DNA of 64,000 nucleotides, from NCBI GenBank assembly GCA_016839245.1, contig JAEOUN010000001.1:10288-74287 (forward strand), given 5' to 3'. The notes beneath the pieces were generated by a model. It saw only the letters and a list, made by a program, of their open reading frames with translations. It was not told where the DNA came from and did no database searches. The translations under genes were made by a program, and so were the position numbers. The DNA comes from Candidatus Thorarchaeota archaeon (GTDB lineage Archaea; Asgardarchaeota; Thorarchaeia; Thorarchaeales; Thorarchaeaceae). The first letter of the stretch is position 1; each line of letters begins with the position of its first letter. Shown here piece after piece: positions 35,843 to 44,086 of the stretch.

Positions 35843-36382
35843 TCACGATGTTGAAGTTGCATTTAGGTCTGCCTTCAGTTCCTCAACTCGTTTCTTCAGA
35901 AAACTGATTGCTTTGCTATTGTCAACATATTCAAGCTGTTCATTGCATGTTGGACACCGGAATGACAAATTCATAGCCTCTTCAAAAGGGACTGGTGAAG
36001 AATCACGGTTCACGCAGGCATAAAGGTCATTGCTCGTTTCGTGATCCAGTCTCTGTTCCAAGAGACCTAGAACCATTCTTTTCTTGCGATTTACGAGCGC
36101 CTGAGCCTTCTTGGGGTCGATTCTCCAATAGTATAGAAACCATCCTGTATTAGTATCGCGGATTCGGCGATAGGAAGCAAGATGATTATCATGTAATTTG
36201 TACAGAATTCGTCGAACTATATTCAGCTTTAGGTCGGTCTTGGTGGCAATTTCTTCATCAGTGGTTTCTTCTGCATTCACTAGAACAGATGCTACGTCCA
36301 CTCCTTCCTTACCAGATATTTCTTCTACAACGAGACGGAAGAGATCATTATTGAATCCTGAATGTACCATTGAAGTGTTCAC
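35843..36382 (-). CDS. tfe: Transcription factor E, alpha subunit
   Basis: Archaeal TFE assists DNA opening by RNA polymerase and corresponds to TFIIE-alpha. Residues 15-95 form the winged helix (DEEIATKTDLKLNIVRRILYKLHDNHLASYRR), followed by a linker helix and a zinc-ribbon region LYACVNRDSSPVPFEEAMN followed by FRCPTC. The first half of the ribbon has a single Cys (CVNR) instead of CxxC. A coiled C-terminal helix follows (KKRVEELKADL). It is the first gene of the tfe-DUF2110-tlyA group. Confidence 0.93.
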   Translation of the reverse strand: MNTSMVHSGFNNDLFRLVVEEISGKEGVDVASVLVNAEETTDEEIATKTDLKLNIVRRILYKLHDNHLASYRRIRDTNTGWFLYYWRIDPKKAQALVNRKKRMVLGLLEQRLDHETSNDLYACVNRDSSPVPFEEAMNLSFRCPTCNEQLEYVDNSKAISFLKKRVEELKADLNATSTS

Positions 36383-36506
36383 CTAGATGAGCGGGATTTA
36401 GTTAGTCCACTGAATATGTGTTGGGAACGGAACTCCAGCGTCTGGAAATTGTCACTCATACTATTATATGTCTAGATACTATATATTCACTTCGTTTGAG
36501 GTTTTT

Positions 36507-37079
36507 CTAGTCTAGTTTCTTTGGCTTCTTCCGTTTCACAACGACTCTGTCGCCAAGAGTTGGACTACCAGTTGAAATGCCTCGTGCTGCCTTGATAGAG
36601 ACAGGGTCAATGGGTTCAAGCAGAGAAATTCCAAGCTCTCTTTCAAGTCCTCGTATTGTCTTATTGTTTGGCTTTTGTCTTCCGGTTTCGATAGCCTGAA
36701 GAGTGGAAATGCGTTCACCGACTTTTTGAGCCAATTCTTCTTGACTAACACCCATTTTTTGTCTTGCAGTTCTGATGACCTTGTCGTAATTTTCGATTAG
36801 CATCAAATCATCCAAGAGAACACCTCTTCTGGGAGCTGGCTTTGCACTTGGTTTCCTTGGTGGAGACGATGGTGATCGAGACGCGGAGGTAGGCTTCTTC
36901 TCAGGAGGACCTATCCATGACGGGCGAGTTGCCACGTAAGACGATTTGGGGTCGGTATCAGATGAGGGACTTCCGAACTTTGAGGCACATTGTGGACAAA
37001 CGATTATTGATGCTCCTTCTATTTCGATACGTCTGCCTCGGCCTTTCATGTTTCGTCCACAAAGCTCGCAGCTGTGCAT
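36507..37079 (-). CDS. mbf1: Multiprotein bridging factor 1 (MBF1), archaeal
   Basis: A 190-aa regulator. The N-terminal zinc ribbon has CELCGR and CPQCASKFG; then a flexible Pro/Ser-rich linker (residues 40-85) leads to a Cro/C1-type helix-turn-helix at about 100-155 (RQKMGVSQEELAQKVGERIS, then LERELGISL). The tail is basic. MBF1 joins transcription regulators to the basal machinery in eukaryotes and has ribosome-linked roles in archaea. It stands alone near tfe. Confidence 0.93.
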   Translation of the reverse strand: MHSCELCGRNMKGRGRRIEIEGASIIVCPQCASKFGSPSSDTDPKSSYVATRPSWIGPPEKKPTSASRSPSSPPRKPSAKPAPRRGVLLDDLMLIENYDKVIRTARQKMGVSQEELAQKVGERISTLQAIETGRQKPNNKTIRGLERELGISLLEPIDPVSIKAARGISTGSPTLGDRVVVKRKKPKKLD

Positions 37080-37564
37080 CTTTAATTCACATTTTGAGAA
37101 TAGTGGGAATGAAGATAAAAGTTGTCGACTGGCAAGACAATAGGAAATAGAAATAGGTGACTGATTTCAAAGTAACCATTAATTGTAAGTTGGACAAACT
37201 TGGACATGAAGTATAAGCAGTCCGTCCACAAACGGTAGTGGGCTCTTGAATATACATTGTATTCCTTGCAGCATCCACATCAGCATGAAAGTGTTCATCA
37301 TACTCATGGCAGTACACACAGACAGACATGAGTAGAACTCCTTGATAGTTGCCAAGAGTCCTGACATAGTGTGACCATGCGAGTCTTGGTGTCTAATAAT
37401 CATCTTTGGACATATACCAAGCCTTCGAGATATTGTGATACTGAAGATATAAACTAATTCATTCAACTCCTGTCTGATGAATGTTCGACTTTGCTTAGGC
37501 CTTAGAGAGCTGTTAGCAACCCTTAAAACACTAGTTAGCAGATTGAGGCGTGAGGTGACAAGGA
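37080..37564. other. Intergenic stretch of about 480 bp with a possible transposase remnant
   Basis: No intact gene lies between mbf1 and pan, which are divergent. On the minus strand a short stretch resembles the end of TnpB and is listed separately. The right end carries the promoter and the SD (GAGGTGA, about 37552) of pan. Confidence 0.5.
37190..37402 (-). pseudogene. Possible remnant of an IS605-type TnpB gene
   Basis: One minus-strand frame, open from about 37402, reads through MSVCVYCHEYDEHFHADVDA and then ARNT. A CxxC followed by HADVDAARN is the signature of the zinc-finger/RuvC-III end of TnpB-family proteins. The usual upstream RuvC motifs are not visible, and the zinc finger is incomplete. 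I read it as the decayed end of a TnpB gene; chance similarity over about 15 residues is possible. Confidence 0.4.
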
Positions 37565-38767
37565 TTGCCAGGGACGACTGATGCTAAGAAAGAAGGAAGC
37601 ATCGAAGATACTACTTATACTCAGAATTACACCCGGCATCTCGAACGACGGCTTCGTGCTTTGGAAACTGAGAAACAGATACTTCAAGCCGAAAGAAGTC
37701 GACTTGAAAAGGATAATCAAACTCTGAGAACAGAGCTTGAGAAACTCAGACAATCACCTCTCATTACAGCATCAGTCATTGAAATATTAGAGGATGGCCG
37801 AGCCATCGTTAAGAGTTCTACAGGACCGAACTTCGTTGTTCATGTTCATTCCTCAATTCCAAAAGAACGTATGCAGCCTGGAATGCGTGTAGCGCTGAAC
37901 CAACGTTCATTTGCCGTAACGCAAGAATTGCCTCCGCCAAAGGATCCAATGATTCGAGCTATGGAAATTGAAGAAGCGCCTGATGTATCCTTCGCAGATA
38001 TAGGTGGTCTTAAGGATCAGCTTAGAGAAATTCGTGAAACTGTTGAACTGCCTCTATTAAAACCGGACCTATTTGCTCAGGTTGGAATTGAACCTCCAAA
38101 GGGAGTGTTATTGACAGGACCCCCTGGTACCGGAAAAACTCTATGTGCCAGAGCTGTAGCACACGAAACAAATGCTACATTTATTCGCGTTATAGGATCA
38201 GAGCTTGTGCAGAAATTTATTGGTGAAGGAGCTAGGCTTGTGCGTGAGATATTTATGTTGGCCAAAGAAAAAGCTCCTGCAATAGTATTCGTTGATGAAC
38301 TTGACGCTGTTGGTTCCCATCGTTTGGATATTGCCACATCAGGTGACAGAGAAGTTCAGCGGACGCTTATGCAACTCCTGAGCGAATTAGATGGGTTTGA
38401 AAATCGAGGGCAGGTTGCTGTACTTGGAGCAACAAATCGGCCAGATATCTTGGACCCTGCTCTGTTGCGACCAGGGCGCTTCGACAGAATAATTGAGTTT
38501 CCAACACCAGATGATGAAAGCAGGGGTGAGATATTTAAGATTCATACTCGAGGAATGAATCTTCACGAAAACGTTGACTTTGGTAGATTAGTTTCTGCAA
38601 CTCATAACTTGACAGGCGCAGATATCAAGGCAATTTGCACAGAAGCGGGAATGTTTGCCATTCGTGACAGTAGAATATGTGTTACAAGTGAAGACTTCAG
38701 CAAAGCCATTGGGAAGTTGCAGAGCCGTGGAAAGGGAGATCAAGCTCCTAGTAGTCTTTATTGCTAG
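37565..38767 (+). CDS. pan: Proteasome-activating nucleotidase PAN
   Basis: AAA+ ATPase that unfolds substrates for the 20S proteasome; homolog of Rpt1-6. TTG 37565 is the start, behind GAGGTGA. Residues 15-60 are a coiled coil, about 65-115 the OB domain, then the AAA domain with Walker A GPPGTGKT near residue 185, Walker B IVFVDELDAVG, the SRH region NRPDILDPALLRPGRFDR and a C-terminal helical lid. The last three residues are Leu-Tyr-Cys, which fits the HbYX motif that opens the proteasome gate. The 400-aa length is typical. Confidence 0.96.
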   Translation: MPGTTDAKKEGSIEDTTYTQNYTRHLERRLRALETEKQILQAERSRLEKDNQTLRTELEKLRQSPLITASVIEILEDGRAIVKSSTGPNFVVHVHSSIPKERMQPGMRVALNQRSFAVTQELPPPKDPMIRAMEIEEAPDVSFADIGGLKDQLREIRETVELPLLKPDLFAQVGIEPPKGVLLTGPPGTGKTLCARAVAHETNATFIRVIGSELVQKFIGEGARLVREIFMLAKEKAPAIVFVDELDAVGSHRLDIATSGDREVQRTLMQLLSELDGFENRGQVAVLGATNRPDILDPALLRPGRFDRIIEFPTPDDESRGEIFKIHTRGMNLHENVDFGRLVSATHNLTGADIKAICTEAGMFAIRDSRICVTSEDFSKAIGKLQSRGKGDQAPSSLYC

Positions 38768-38804
38768 GAAATAGCAATACAAATATTACACGCTCGGGCT
38801 GGAA

Positions 38805-39641
38805 ATGAGATACAGAGAATTTATTGAACATCGGTTAGCAGGAGCTATTTCAAACATCGAATCCTTACCTTCAGGATACCATCTCGTAGGACATGTTGCC
38901 CTATTGCAAATAAAAAGGGAACTTATGAAATATTCAAAAGAAATAGGGGAAGCAACACTTCAGTATGATAATAGAATTCGTTCTGTTGCAATAAGAACTG
39001 GACCGACAGTTGGAGTAGAGAGACATCCTAATTATATGATAGTGGCAGGAATACAAGATACTATTGTTATACATACGGAAGGGGGAGTGAAGTACAAACT
39101 TGACCCACTTGTCCTGACTTTTTCTGGAGGAAATATACAAGAAAGAATCAGAATGGCTTCAATTACTCGACCCGGAGAAACTGTTTTCGATATGTTTGCT
39201 TGTGTTGGTCAGTTCTCAATTCCAATTGCCATGAATAATGCAAGAAAAGTCTATGCAACAGAGATCAACCCTGTAGCATACGATTTTCTTCTTGAAAACA
39301 TCAGACTCAACAAGGTTGAACAAAAGGTGAAACCATTCTTAGGAGATTGCAAGGAATTCCAGCCCGATGAAAATGTGGATAGGGTAGTCATGGGATACTT
39401 GCATGATACGAATTGCTTTCTTGGCTATGCAATTAGTGCTTTAAAGAAGAGCGGGGGTATTGTGCATATGCATATTGCACAACAAGAAGACAACAAGGAA
39501 GAGATTGTGAAGCATGTAGAAGATGTATGCTCTGGACATGATTTTCTTCCATCTATTTCGATAACTATGATTAAGAATTATGCACCGTCTGTGAAACATT
39601 ATGTCTTTGACATTGTTCTCTCTCGAAAAGGTCGGGTGTGA
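38805..39641 (+). CDS. Trm5/Taw2-family tRNA methyltransferase (probable Taw2)
   Basis: A class I SAM enzyme (278 aa) acting on tRNA(Phe) position 37. The SAM site is ETVFDMFACVGQFSIPIA near residue 127 and an acidic VYATEINPVAYDFL follows. In Trm5 the catalytic region reads NLPxxA; here it is VVMGYLHDTNCFLGYAISAL, closer to the TYW2/Taw2 type that transfers the aminocarboxypropyl group of SAM in wyosine synthesis. The N-terminal part (residues 1-100) is short. It follows pan by 37 bp on the same strand. Confidence 0.82.
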   Translation: MRYREFIEHRLAGAISNIESLPSGYHLVGHVALLQIKRELMKYSKEIGEATLQYDNRIRSVAIRTGPTVGVERHPNYMIVAGIQDTIVIHTEGGVKYKLDPLVLTFSGGNIQERIRMASITRPGETVFDMFACVGQFSIPIAMNNARKVYATEINPVAYDFLLENIRLNKVEQKVKPFLGDCKEFQPDENVDRVVMGYLHDTNCFLGYAISALKKSGGIVHMHIAQQEDNKEEIVKHVEDVCSGHDFLPSISITMIKNYAPSVKHYVFDIVLSRKGRV

Positions 39642-39716
39642 AACAAAATCGTTTTATCTATCGCTCAAGTATCTATCTTTGTCAAAGGTATTGAATCGCA
39701 TTTCGAGGAATTGTAC

Positions 39717-40106
39717 ATGGGCCGAAGATCTAGTAGAGTTTCATCTCGTAGCCTTACCCGAATGATGAAGCAGATGGGAATTGAACAGAGTGAAGTTACC
39801 GGCGTCGAAGAGGTGATATTTCGCTTTTATGACAAAGAATGGGTACTTGATGATCCTCAGGTCATTATGATTAAACAGTCAGGGACTGAGTCCTTCCAAG
39901 TTTCTGGCATCCGTTCCGAACGTGCTCTTACTAAGGGAGAAATTGATGAGAAAGAAATAGAACCGGTAAAGAGGATTGAAGTGCCAATGGAAGATGCAGC
40001 ACTTGTGGCCAGTCAAACAGGTGTTAACATTGAAGTCGCATTGCAGGCATTGAAGGATACTGGTGGAGATTTGGCTGCAGCAATATTGAAACTAAGGCGT
40101 AGGTAG
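39717..40106 (+). CDS. nac: Nascent polypeptide-associated complex, alpha-type
   Basis: Ribosome-associated chaperone; archaea form a NAC-alpha homodimer. The NAC beta-barrel core is at residues 30-75 (EVIFRFYDKEWVLDDPQVI, SFQVSG) and a UBA domain ends the protein (DAALVASQTGVNIEVALQAL followed by GGDLAAAILKL). The N-terminal basic, Arg-rich segment likely contacts the ribosome. ATG 39717 is preferred because GAGG sits about 8 bases upstream; a TTG at 39711 is too close. The product is 129 aa. Confidence 0.95.
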   Translation: MGRRSSRVSSRSLTRMMKQMGIEQSEVTGVEEVIFRFYDKEWVLDDPQVIMIKQSGTESFQVSGIRSERALTKGEIDEKEIEPVKRIEVPMEDAALVASQTGVNIEVALQALKDTGGDLAAAILKLRRR

Positions 40107-40121
40107 GATACAAGCATTACG

Positions 40122-40748
40122 TTATTCATGCATCCGGTCACGGATCATCTTAATACGGAAGAAGTCCTCTCTTTCGCGTTCTTCAAGCGCAAGTTTGACA
40201 TATTTTGATGTGGCTTCTAGGCGAGGAATGACAACAGATTCGAGCGCTGAAACTCGACGCTTTGTCCTTTCGATTTCAAGAGCGAGACGTTTTACTGTTG
40301 AATCGATTTCTGCTAGTCGAACGATAGACTTAAGGGCTTCTTGAAACTTAACTGCCATCACATCTAGTTGGGCACTTGAATCAGGCAAGGAATATGGTAT
40401 ATTGGGAGTATGCTGTTCAACTGATAGTACTGGGACAAGAACACCCATCATGCTTCGTGTTGAAATTGAGAGATTCGCCTGAACTCTTGATGAGCGTGCA
40501 AATTCTACAACTGCTGAAGGTCCCATTACCATTTTTGCTTTGGTAAGAGCTGAGAATGCCTCTATGAGATCCGTTTCGACCTTTTCTCTTGCTTCTTTGA
40601 TTTCAGCAATCGCATTGAAGAACTCCATAATGAGACTATCACGCTTCTCTTTCAAAAGATCGTGTCCGCGTTCTGCCAAACGCATTCGATTCTTGAGCCT
40701 AAGTAGCTCCATTCTTGTGGTCTTTGTTCCTGGCAGAATCTTGCTCAT
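40122..40748 (-). CDS. atpD: A-type ATP synthase subunit D
   Basis: Central-stalk subunit D of the archaeal A1Ao ATP synthase, a long helical hairpin. The sequence starts with the family motif PGTKTTRMELLRLKNRMRLA and LLKEKRDSLIMEF, and ends with a long helix containing IERTKRRVSALESVVIPRL. Length 208 aa is standard. No other A-ATPase subunit gene is in the window; in many archaea D is at the end of the cluster, here it is isolated and convergent with nac. Confidence 0.95.
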   Translation of the reverse strand: MSKILPGTKTTRMELLRLKNRMRLAERGHDLLKEKRDSLIMEFFNAIAEIKEAREKVETDLIEAFSALTKAKMVMGPSAVVEFARSSRVQANLSISTRSMMGVLVPVLSVEQHTPNIPYSLPDSSAQLDVMAVKFQEALKSIVRLAEIDSTVKRLALEIERTKRRVSALESVVIPRLEATSKYVKLALEEREREDFFRIKMIRDRMHE

Positions 40749-40833
40749 TTGTATTCACTTCGACTAGGCGGTGATTAGCAAGCTTTGGGGAAGCCTCTTC
40801 AAATTCCTCTTTCCTAAAATCTTTATGTTAAGT

Positions 40834-41112
40834 TCAAGAGAATATGAAAACAAGTGCAGATACAAATACCATAAAGGCGCATAGAATCAACCATTGATTG
40901 ACATGTCTACTTGCAGTAGTAGGTTTCTCTTCAATAAGGCCGGTTGTGATTAAAGTCATCATAGATACGAATAGGAAAGCAAAAGGAAGAGCCACTGTTC
41001 CGTTCGAAAGAGGAGCATTTGTGATTAAGATTATGATTGAAAGTCCTCCGAAAATAAGAAAGCTTAGTATCATTAAAGATGTCAGTATATGTTGAATTCT
41101 ATCAACGTCCAT
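40834..41112 (-). CDS. Small membrane protein, hypothetical
   Basis: A 92-aa protein with three predicted membrane helices (about residues 12-32, 40-58 and 73-91) joined by short charged loops. No family is recognised. It lies 85 bp upstream of atpD on the same strand and could be cotranscribed with it. Confidence 0.6.
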   Translation of the reverse strand: MDVDRIQHILTSLMILSFLIFGGLSIIILITNAPLSNGTVALPFAFLFVSMMTLITTGLIEEKPTTASRHVNQWLILCAFMVFVSALVFIFS

Positions 41113-41282
41113 AAACGGTCTTCTCCTAGGATTCCAGTTTGTATACGTCAGATTTGATTCAGGATGAAGTCAATGAAATCTGTTCAAAAAGGTTGTGTCT
41201 TGTGGTCACGATTTGAAAACTTTGTTTTTGATGAATTGCAATTGAACATAATAACCGCGCAACTTATAACTAATACAAACCT

Positions 41283-41307
41283 GTACTTATTGTATTACAA
41301 TAAGTAC
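41283..41307. promoter_or_regulatory. Perfect inverted repeat, likely operator of the AAA ATPase gene
   Basis: GTACTTATTG at 41283-41292 and CAATAAGTAC at 41298-41307 are exact reverse complements around a 5-bp centre TATTA. The repeat ends 23 bp before the ATG at 41331, and a TATA-like CTTATAACTAATA lies just upstream at about 41262. The position over the predicted transcription start suggests a repressor site, perhaps for autoregulation. Confidence 0.6.
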
Positions 41308-41330
41308 ATGTGATACATGAGGTCGCCAAT

Positions 41331-42305
41331 ATGACAATCGCGATACATGAGAGTGCATTGATTCGTCATTTCAATACTCGCAAGGAGGTTTTGCGAGCAT
41401 GGGAAGAAAAGATTGGTGCACGATTCTCCCCGTTTCGTGGATTCAAGATGCCGGATTCTAGATTATATGTAGAACATCCGGATTTCCTCGATAGTATAGT
41501 TGACTTGATAATTACAAATGAACGACATATATTCCTTAGAGGACCTGTAGGATCAGGAAAAAGCACACTGATGCTTTTAGCTTTGAGAGACCTTCCTACT
41601 TTGGCTGATCGGAAAGGTAACAAGTTTGTGACTGGCTATGTCGGGATGACTGGTCTCTATGAAAAGCAGATGTCCGCAGCTATTGCTGATTCATTGAGAG
41701 TAAAATATAGAAGGTCATGGGAATCAAGTCAGATTATTGAGGCAGTAGCTAAGGAATGTGTTAGAAGATACATCGAAGAAAAATCACGTACCGCGTTATT
41801 TGTAGAAGACGTGGCTGATAATCAAGAGGCAGCTTTTCACAAGCTCAGATATTTGGCTGATTTACCAACTCAGGAAATGAAGGATGAATATCCTGAAGTC
41901 TTAGATGAGCCGATTATTACATTGATAATGTCGGGTACCAATGTATATTGGAATGCAATGCTTAGTTTCTTGCCACAGATTGCTGATAGAACAGAACCAC
42001 TTGATGTCCCAGCTCTTGATGATATGAAAGCTAAGGAGTTTATCGGAAGAAGAATTGCCTATGCTCAGGGTGATATTGATAGCTTCAATCCAAACAACAC
42101 TGACATTTCGCCCTTTACCGATGAAGCTGTTAAGGTGATTAATGATGCAGCTAAGGGAAATCCGAGAGATATTCGAATGTTGGCGCGAGGATGTCAACAG
42201 GTGGCTGCGGAGAATCTAAGGCGATCTGGTAATCCAGAGGTGACTAAGGATATTGCCAAACTGGTAGCGGAAGCTTATGCTACAATACTTAGAGAGGTGC
42301 GCTAG
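41331..42305 (+). CDS. AAA-type P-loop ATPase, Orc1/Cdc6-like in part
   Basis: A 324-aa ATPase. ATG 41331 is preferred over GTG 41310 because GAGGTCG lies 8 bases before it. Walker A GPVGSGKST is near residue 75, Walker B TALFVEDVAD near residue 155, an ISxGTN-type sensor in LIMSGTNVYW near 200, and an arginine-containing helix GNPRDIRMLARGCQQVAAEN near the end. The arrangement resembles ORC/Cdc6 and TniB-type ATPases, but no winged-helix domain follows. The downstream gene starts 2 bp after its stop and may encode its DNA-binding partner. Its role (replication, partition, regulation) is not established. Confidence 0.7.
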   Translation: MTIAIHESALIRHFNTRKEVLRAWEEKIGARFSPFRGFKMPDSRLYVEHPDFLDSIVDLIITNERHIFLRGPVGSGKSTLMLLALRDLPTLADRKGNKFVTGYVGMTGLYEKQMSAAIADSLRVKYRRSWESSQIIEAVAKECVRRYIEEKSRTALFVEDVADNQEAAFHKLRYLADLPTQEMKDEYPEVLDEPIITLIMSGTNVYWNAMLSFLPQIADRTEPLDVPALDDMKAKEFIGRRIAYAQGDIDSFNPNNTDISPFTDEAVKVINDAAKGNPRDIRMLARGCQQVAAENLRRSGNPEVTKDIAKLVAEAYATILREVR

Positions 42306-42307
42306 TA

Positions 42308-42610
42308 TTGAGTCTCTTAGGAAAATATCGCAAAGAAGAAGAGAGAAAATCGGATGATGAAGATGCGACTAAGTCTTCTGTTGAAATAAGTCTAGGAAAA
42401 CAAACTCCAGCAGAAGCTGTAGTTTCAGTTCCCAACAAAGAGAGAAAGAGCCCAATAGTATCTTTCTCCATTGCAGCGGATTTACGGTCATGTTTGCAGG
42501 CTGTAAGAAACGAAAGAGCTATTAACCTAAGTATGTGGGTTGAACGTAAGCTAAGAGATGCGGTAGCAAAGGAATTTCCTGATATAGCAGATGAGTATCT
42601 TAGCTTGTAA
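42308..42610 (+). CDS. Small protein with possible ribbon-helix-helix domain
   Basis: TTG start behind GAGAGGTG; 100 aa. Residues 1-47 are charged and probably disordered. Residues 48-92 read SPIVSFSIAADLRSCLQAV and AINLSMWVERKLRDAVAKEF: a strand followed by two helices, as in CopG/ParD/Arc-type ribbon-helix-helix proteins. The gene is coupled to the AAA ATPase. An ATPase plus a small RHH protein is a layout known from partition systems, but no ParA signature is present, so this is only suggestive. Confidence 0.55.
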   Translation: MSLLGKYRKEEERKSDDEDATKSSVEISLGKQTPAEAVVSVPNKERKSPIVSFSIAADLRSCLQAVRNERAINLSMWVERKLRDAVAKEFPDIADEYLSL

Positions 42611-42613
42611 GGA

Positions 42614-44074
42614 TCAATCTTTCTTCTGCTTATTGAAATGCATTTGAGAGTATTCCGTGATATGTGCCATGCAAAGAGCAGCCATAGTAGGATCATCATA
42701 GCAGGGAATTTGATTCATTTCAAGCAAGTCCTTTCCAGGTTTACCAACATCGCCAGCTAGCCATACTCCAACAACAGGTTTTCTAGTATCTGCTGTTCTT
42801 ACTCCTTCCAACGTACCAGCTGCATGTTCCGTCTGTGTCATTCCAGCAAATGTGGGCACACCGCAAATAACAAGGAGCATGTCTATGTTTGAATCTTTTA
42901 GCATGTACTCTGTAGTGAGTCGATACTCTCTTCTACCACCACTTGCTACAACGTCAACAGGGTTGTCAATTGCTGCCATTGGAGACAATGCCTGCCGCAA
43001 TTCATGCCTTGTTTCACTTGAAAGGAGTGGGATGTTAAGGCCTAGATTTGAAGCAGCATCTGCTGCTAATACAGCTGCTCCACCTGTATTACTTATGATA
43101 CCAATATTAGAACCTTGAGGCAGAGGTTGAAAGTCAAAGAGCTTGCATATTTCTAGTAGTGAATCAAGAGTTGGTGCCAAAACACAACCTGCTTGTTTGA
43201 TTACTCCTTCAAAGATATGACTGGAACCGGCAAGAGAACCGGTATGAGATTTCGTTGCCCTGTTTCCGGCCTCGCTCCGACCACCCTTTAATATTACTAC
43301 GGGTTTCTGCGAAGCTGCAGCCTTGAAAGAATTGAAAAGATTGCGGCCATCTTCTAAGCCCTCTACATAGACTGCAATAACACTGCTTTTCGGATCGTCT
43401 TTGAAATAGTCTAGAATCTCAACGAAGCTTACATCTGCTGCATTTCCAATACTTGCGAACTTGCTAATTCCAATACGCTTTGCTCTTGTAGTATAGATTA
43501 GCATGCCACCAAGAGCACCACTCTGAGATACTAAGGCAATGTTCCCGCGTTCTGGCATCATTGTAAATGTACCATTAAACACCTTACTATTGGAAACACC
43601 TACACAATTTGGACCAATTATGCGCACACCAGCCGTCTTTGCTGCTTTGACCAGCTCTTCTTCCATAGCTGCACCTTCAGTTCCAACTTCACTGAAACCT
43701 CCTGAGATAATGACTGCGTTTTTCGCACCAGCTTTCCTGATTTGCGTCATGAGATCTGTACAGTACTTAGCTGCAACTGCAACAATGACCAAATCTACTG
43801 GTTTTGGTATCTCTTTAAGAGACCCATAAGCACGGACGCCCAAAATGCTTTCTCTGTTTCGTGTTACAGGAAATACATCAATCTCTGATGCAAGAAGATT
43901 CATCAAAATCGAATTTCCTAGTTTACGATAGTCTGATGAAGCTCCAATTAGTGCAACAGATTGTGGATTGAAAAAGGGGTCTATCTCTGACAGATTAGAT
44001 GTTTCTGAACTGGTCATAGCTTTGAGCCGAACTTCTTGTAGATTTATGTTTGTCGAGGATTGCATTGCGAGCAT
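42614..44074 (-). CDS. Acyl-CoA synthetase (NDP-forming), alpha subunit
   Basis: Alpha subunit of an ADP-forming acetate/acyl-CoA ligase, which makes ATP from acyl-CoA during fermentation of sugars and amino acids. The CoA-binding start DPFFNPQSVALIGASSD near residue 30 is followed by ISGGFSE and IGPNCVGVSN, and the phosphorylated His lies in RATKSHTGSLAGS near residue 285. At 486 aa the protein covers the alpha chain alone; no ATP-grasp beta subunit is adjacent. It pairs logically with iorAB further on. Confidence 0.92.
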   Translation of the reverse strand: MLAMQSSTNINLQEVRLKAMTSSETSNLSEIDPFFNPQSVALIGASSDYRKLGNSILMNLLASEIDVFPVTRNRESILGVRAYGSLKEIPKPVDLVIVAVAAKYCTDLMTQIRKAGAKNAVIISGGFSEVGTEGAAMEEELVKAAKTAGVRIIGPNCVGVSNSKVFNGTFTMMPERGNIALVSQSGALGGMLIYTTRAKRIGISKFASIGNAADVSFVEILDYFKDDPKSSVIAVYVEGLEDGRNLFNSFKAAASQKPVVILKGGRSEAGNRATKSHTGSLAGSSHIFEGVIKQAGCVLAPTLDSLLEICKLFDFQPLPQGSNIGIISNTGGAAVLAADAASNLGLNIPLLSSETRHELRQALSPMAAIDNPVDVVASGGRREYRLTTEYMLKDSNIDMLLVICGVPTFAGMTQTEHAAGTLEGVRTADTRKPVVGVWLAGDVGKPGKDLLEMNQIPCYDDPTMAALCMAHITEYSQMHFNKQKKD

Positions 44075-44086
44075 TGTAGCTATTAT

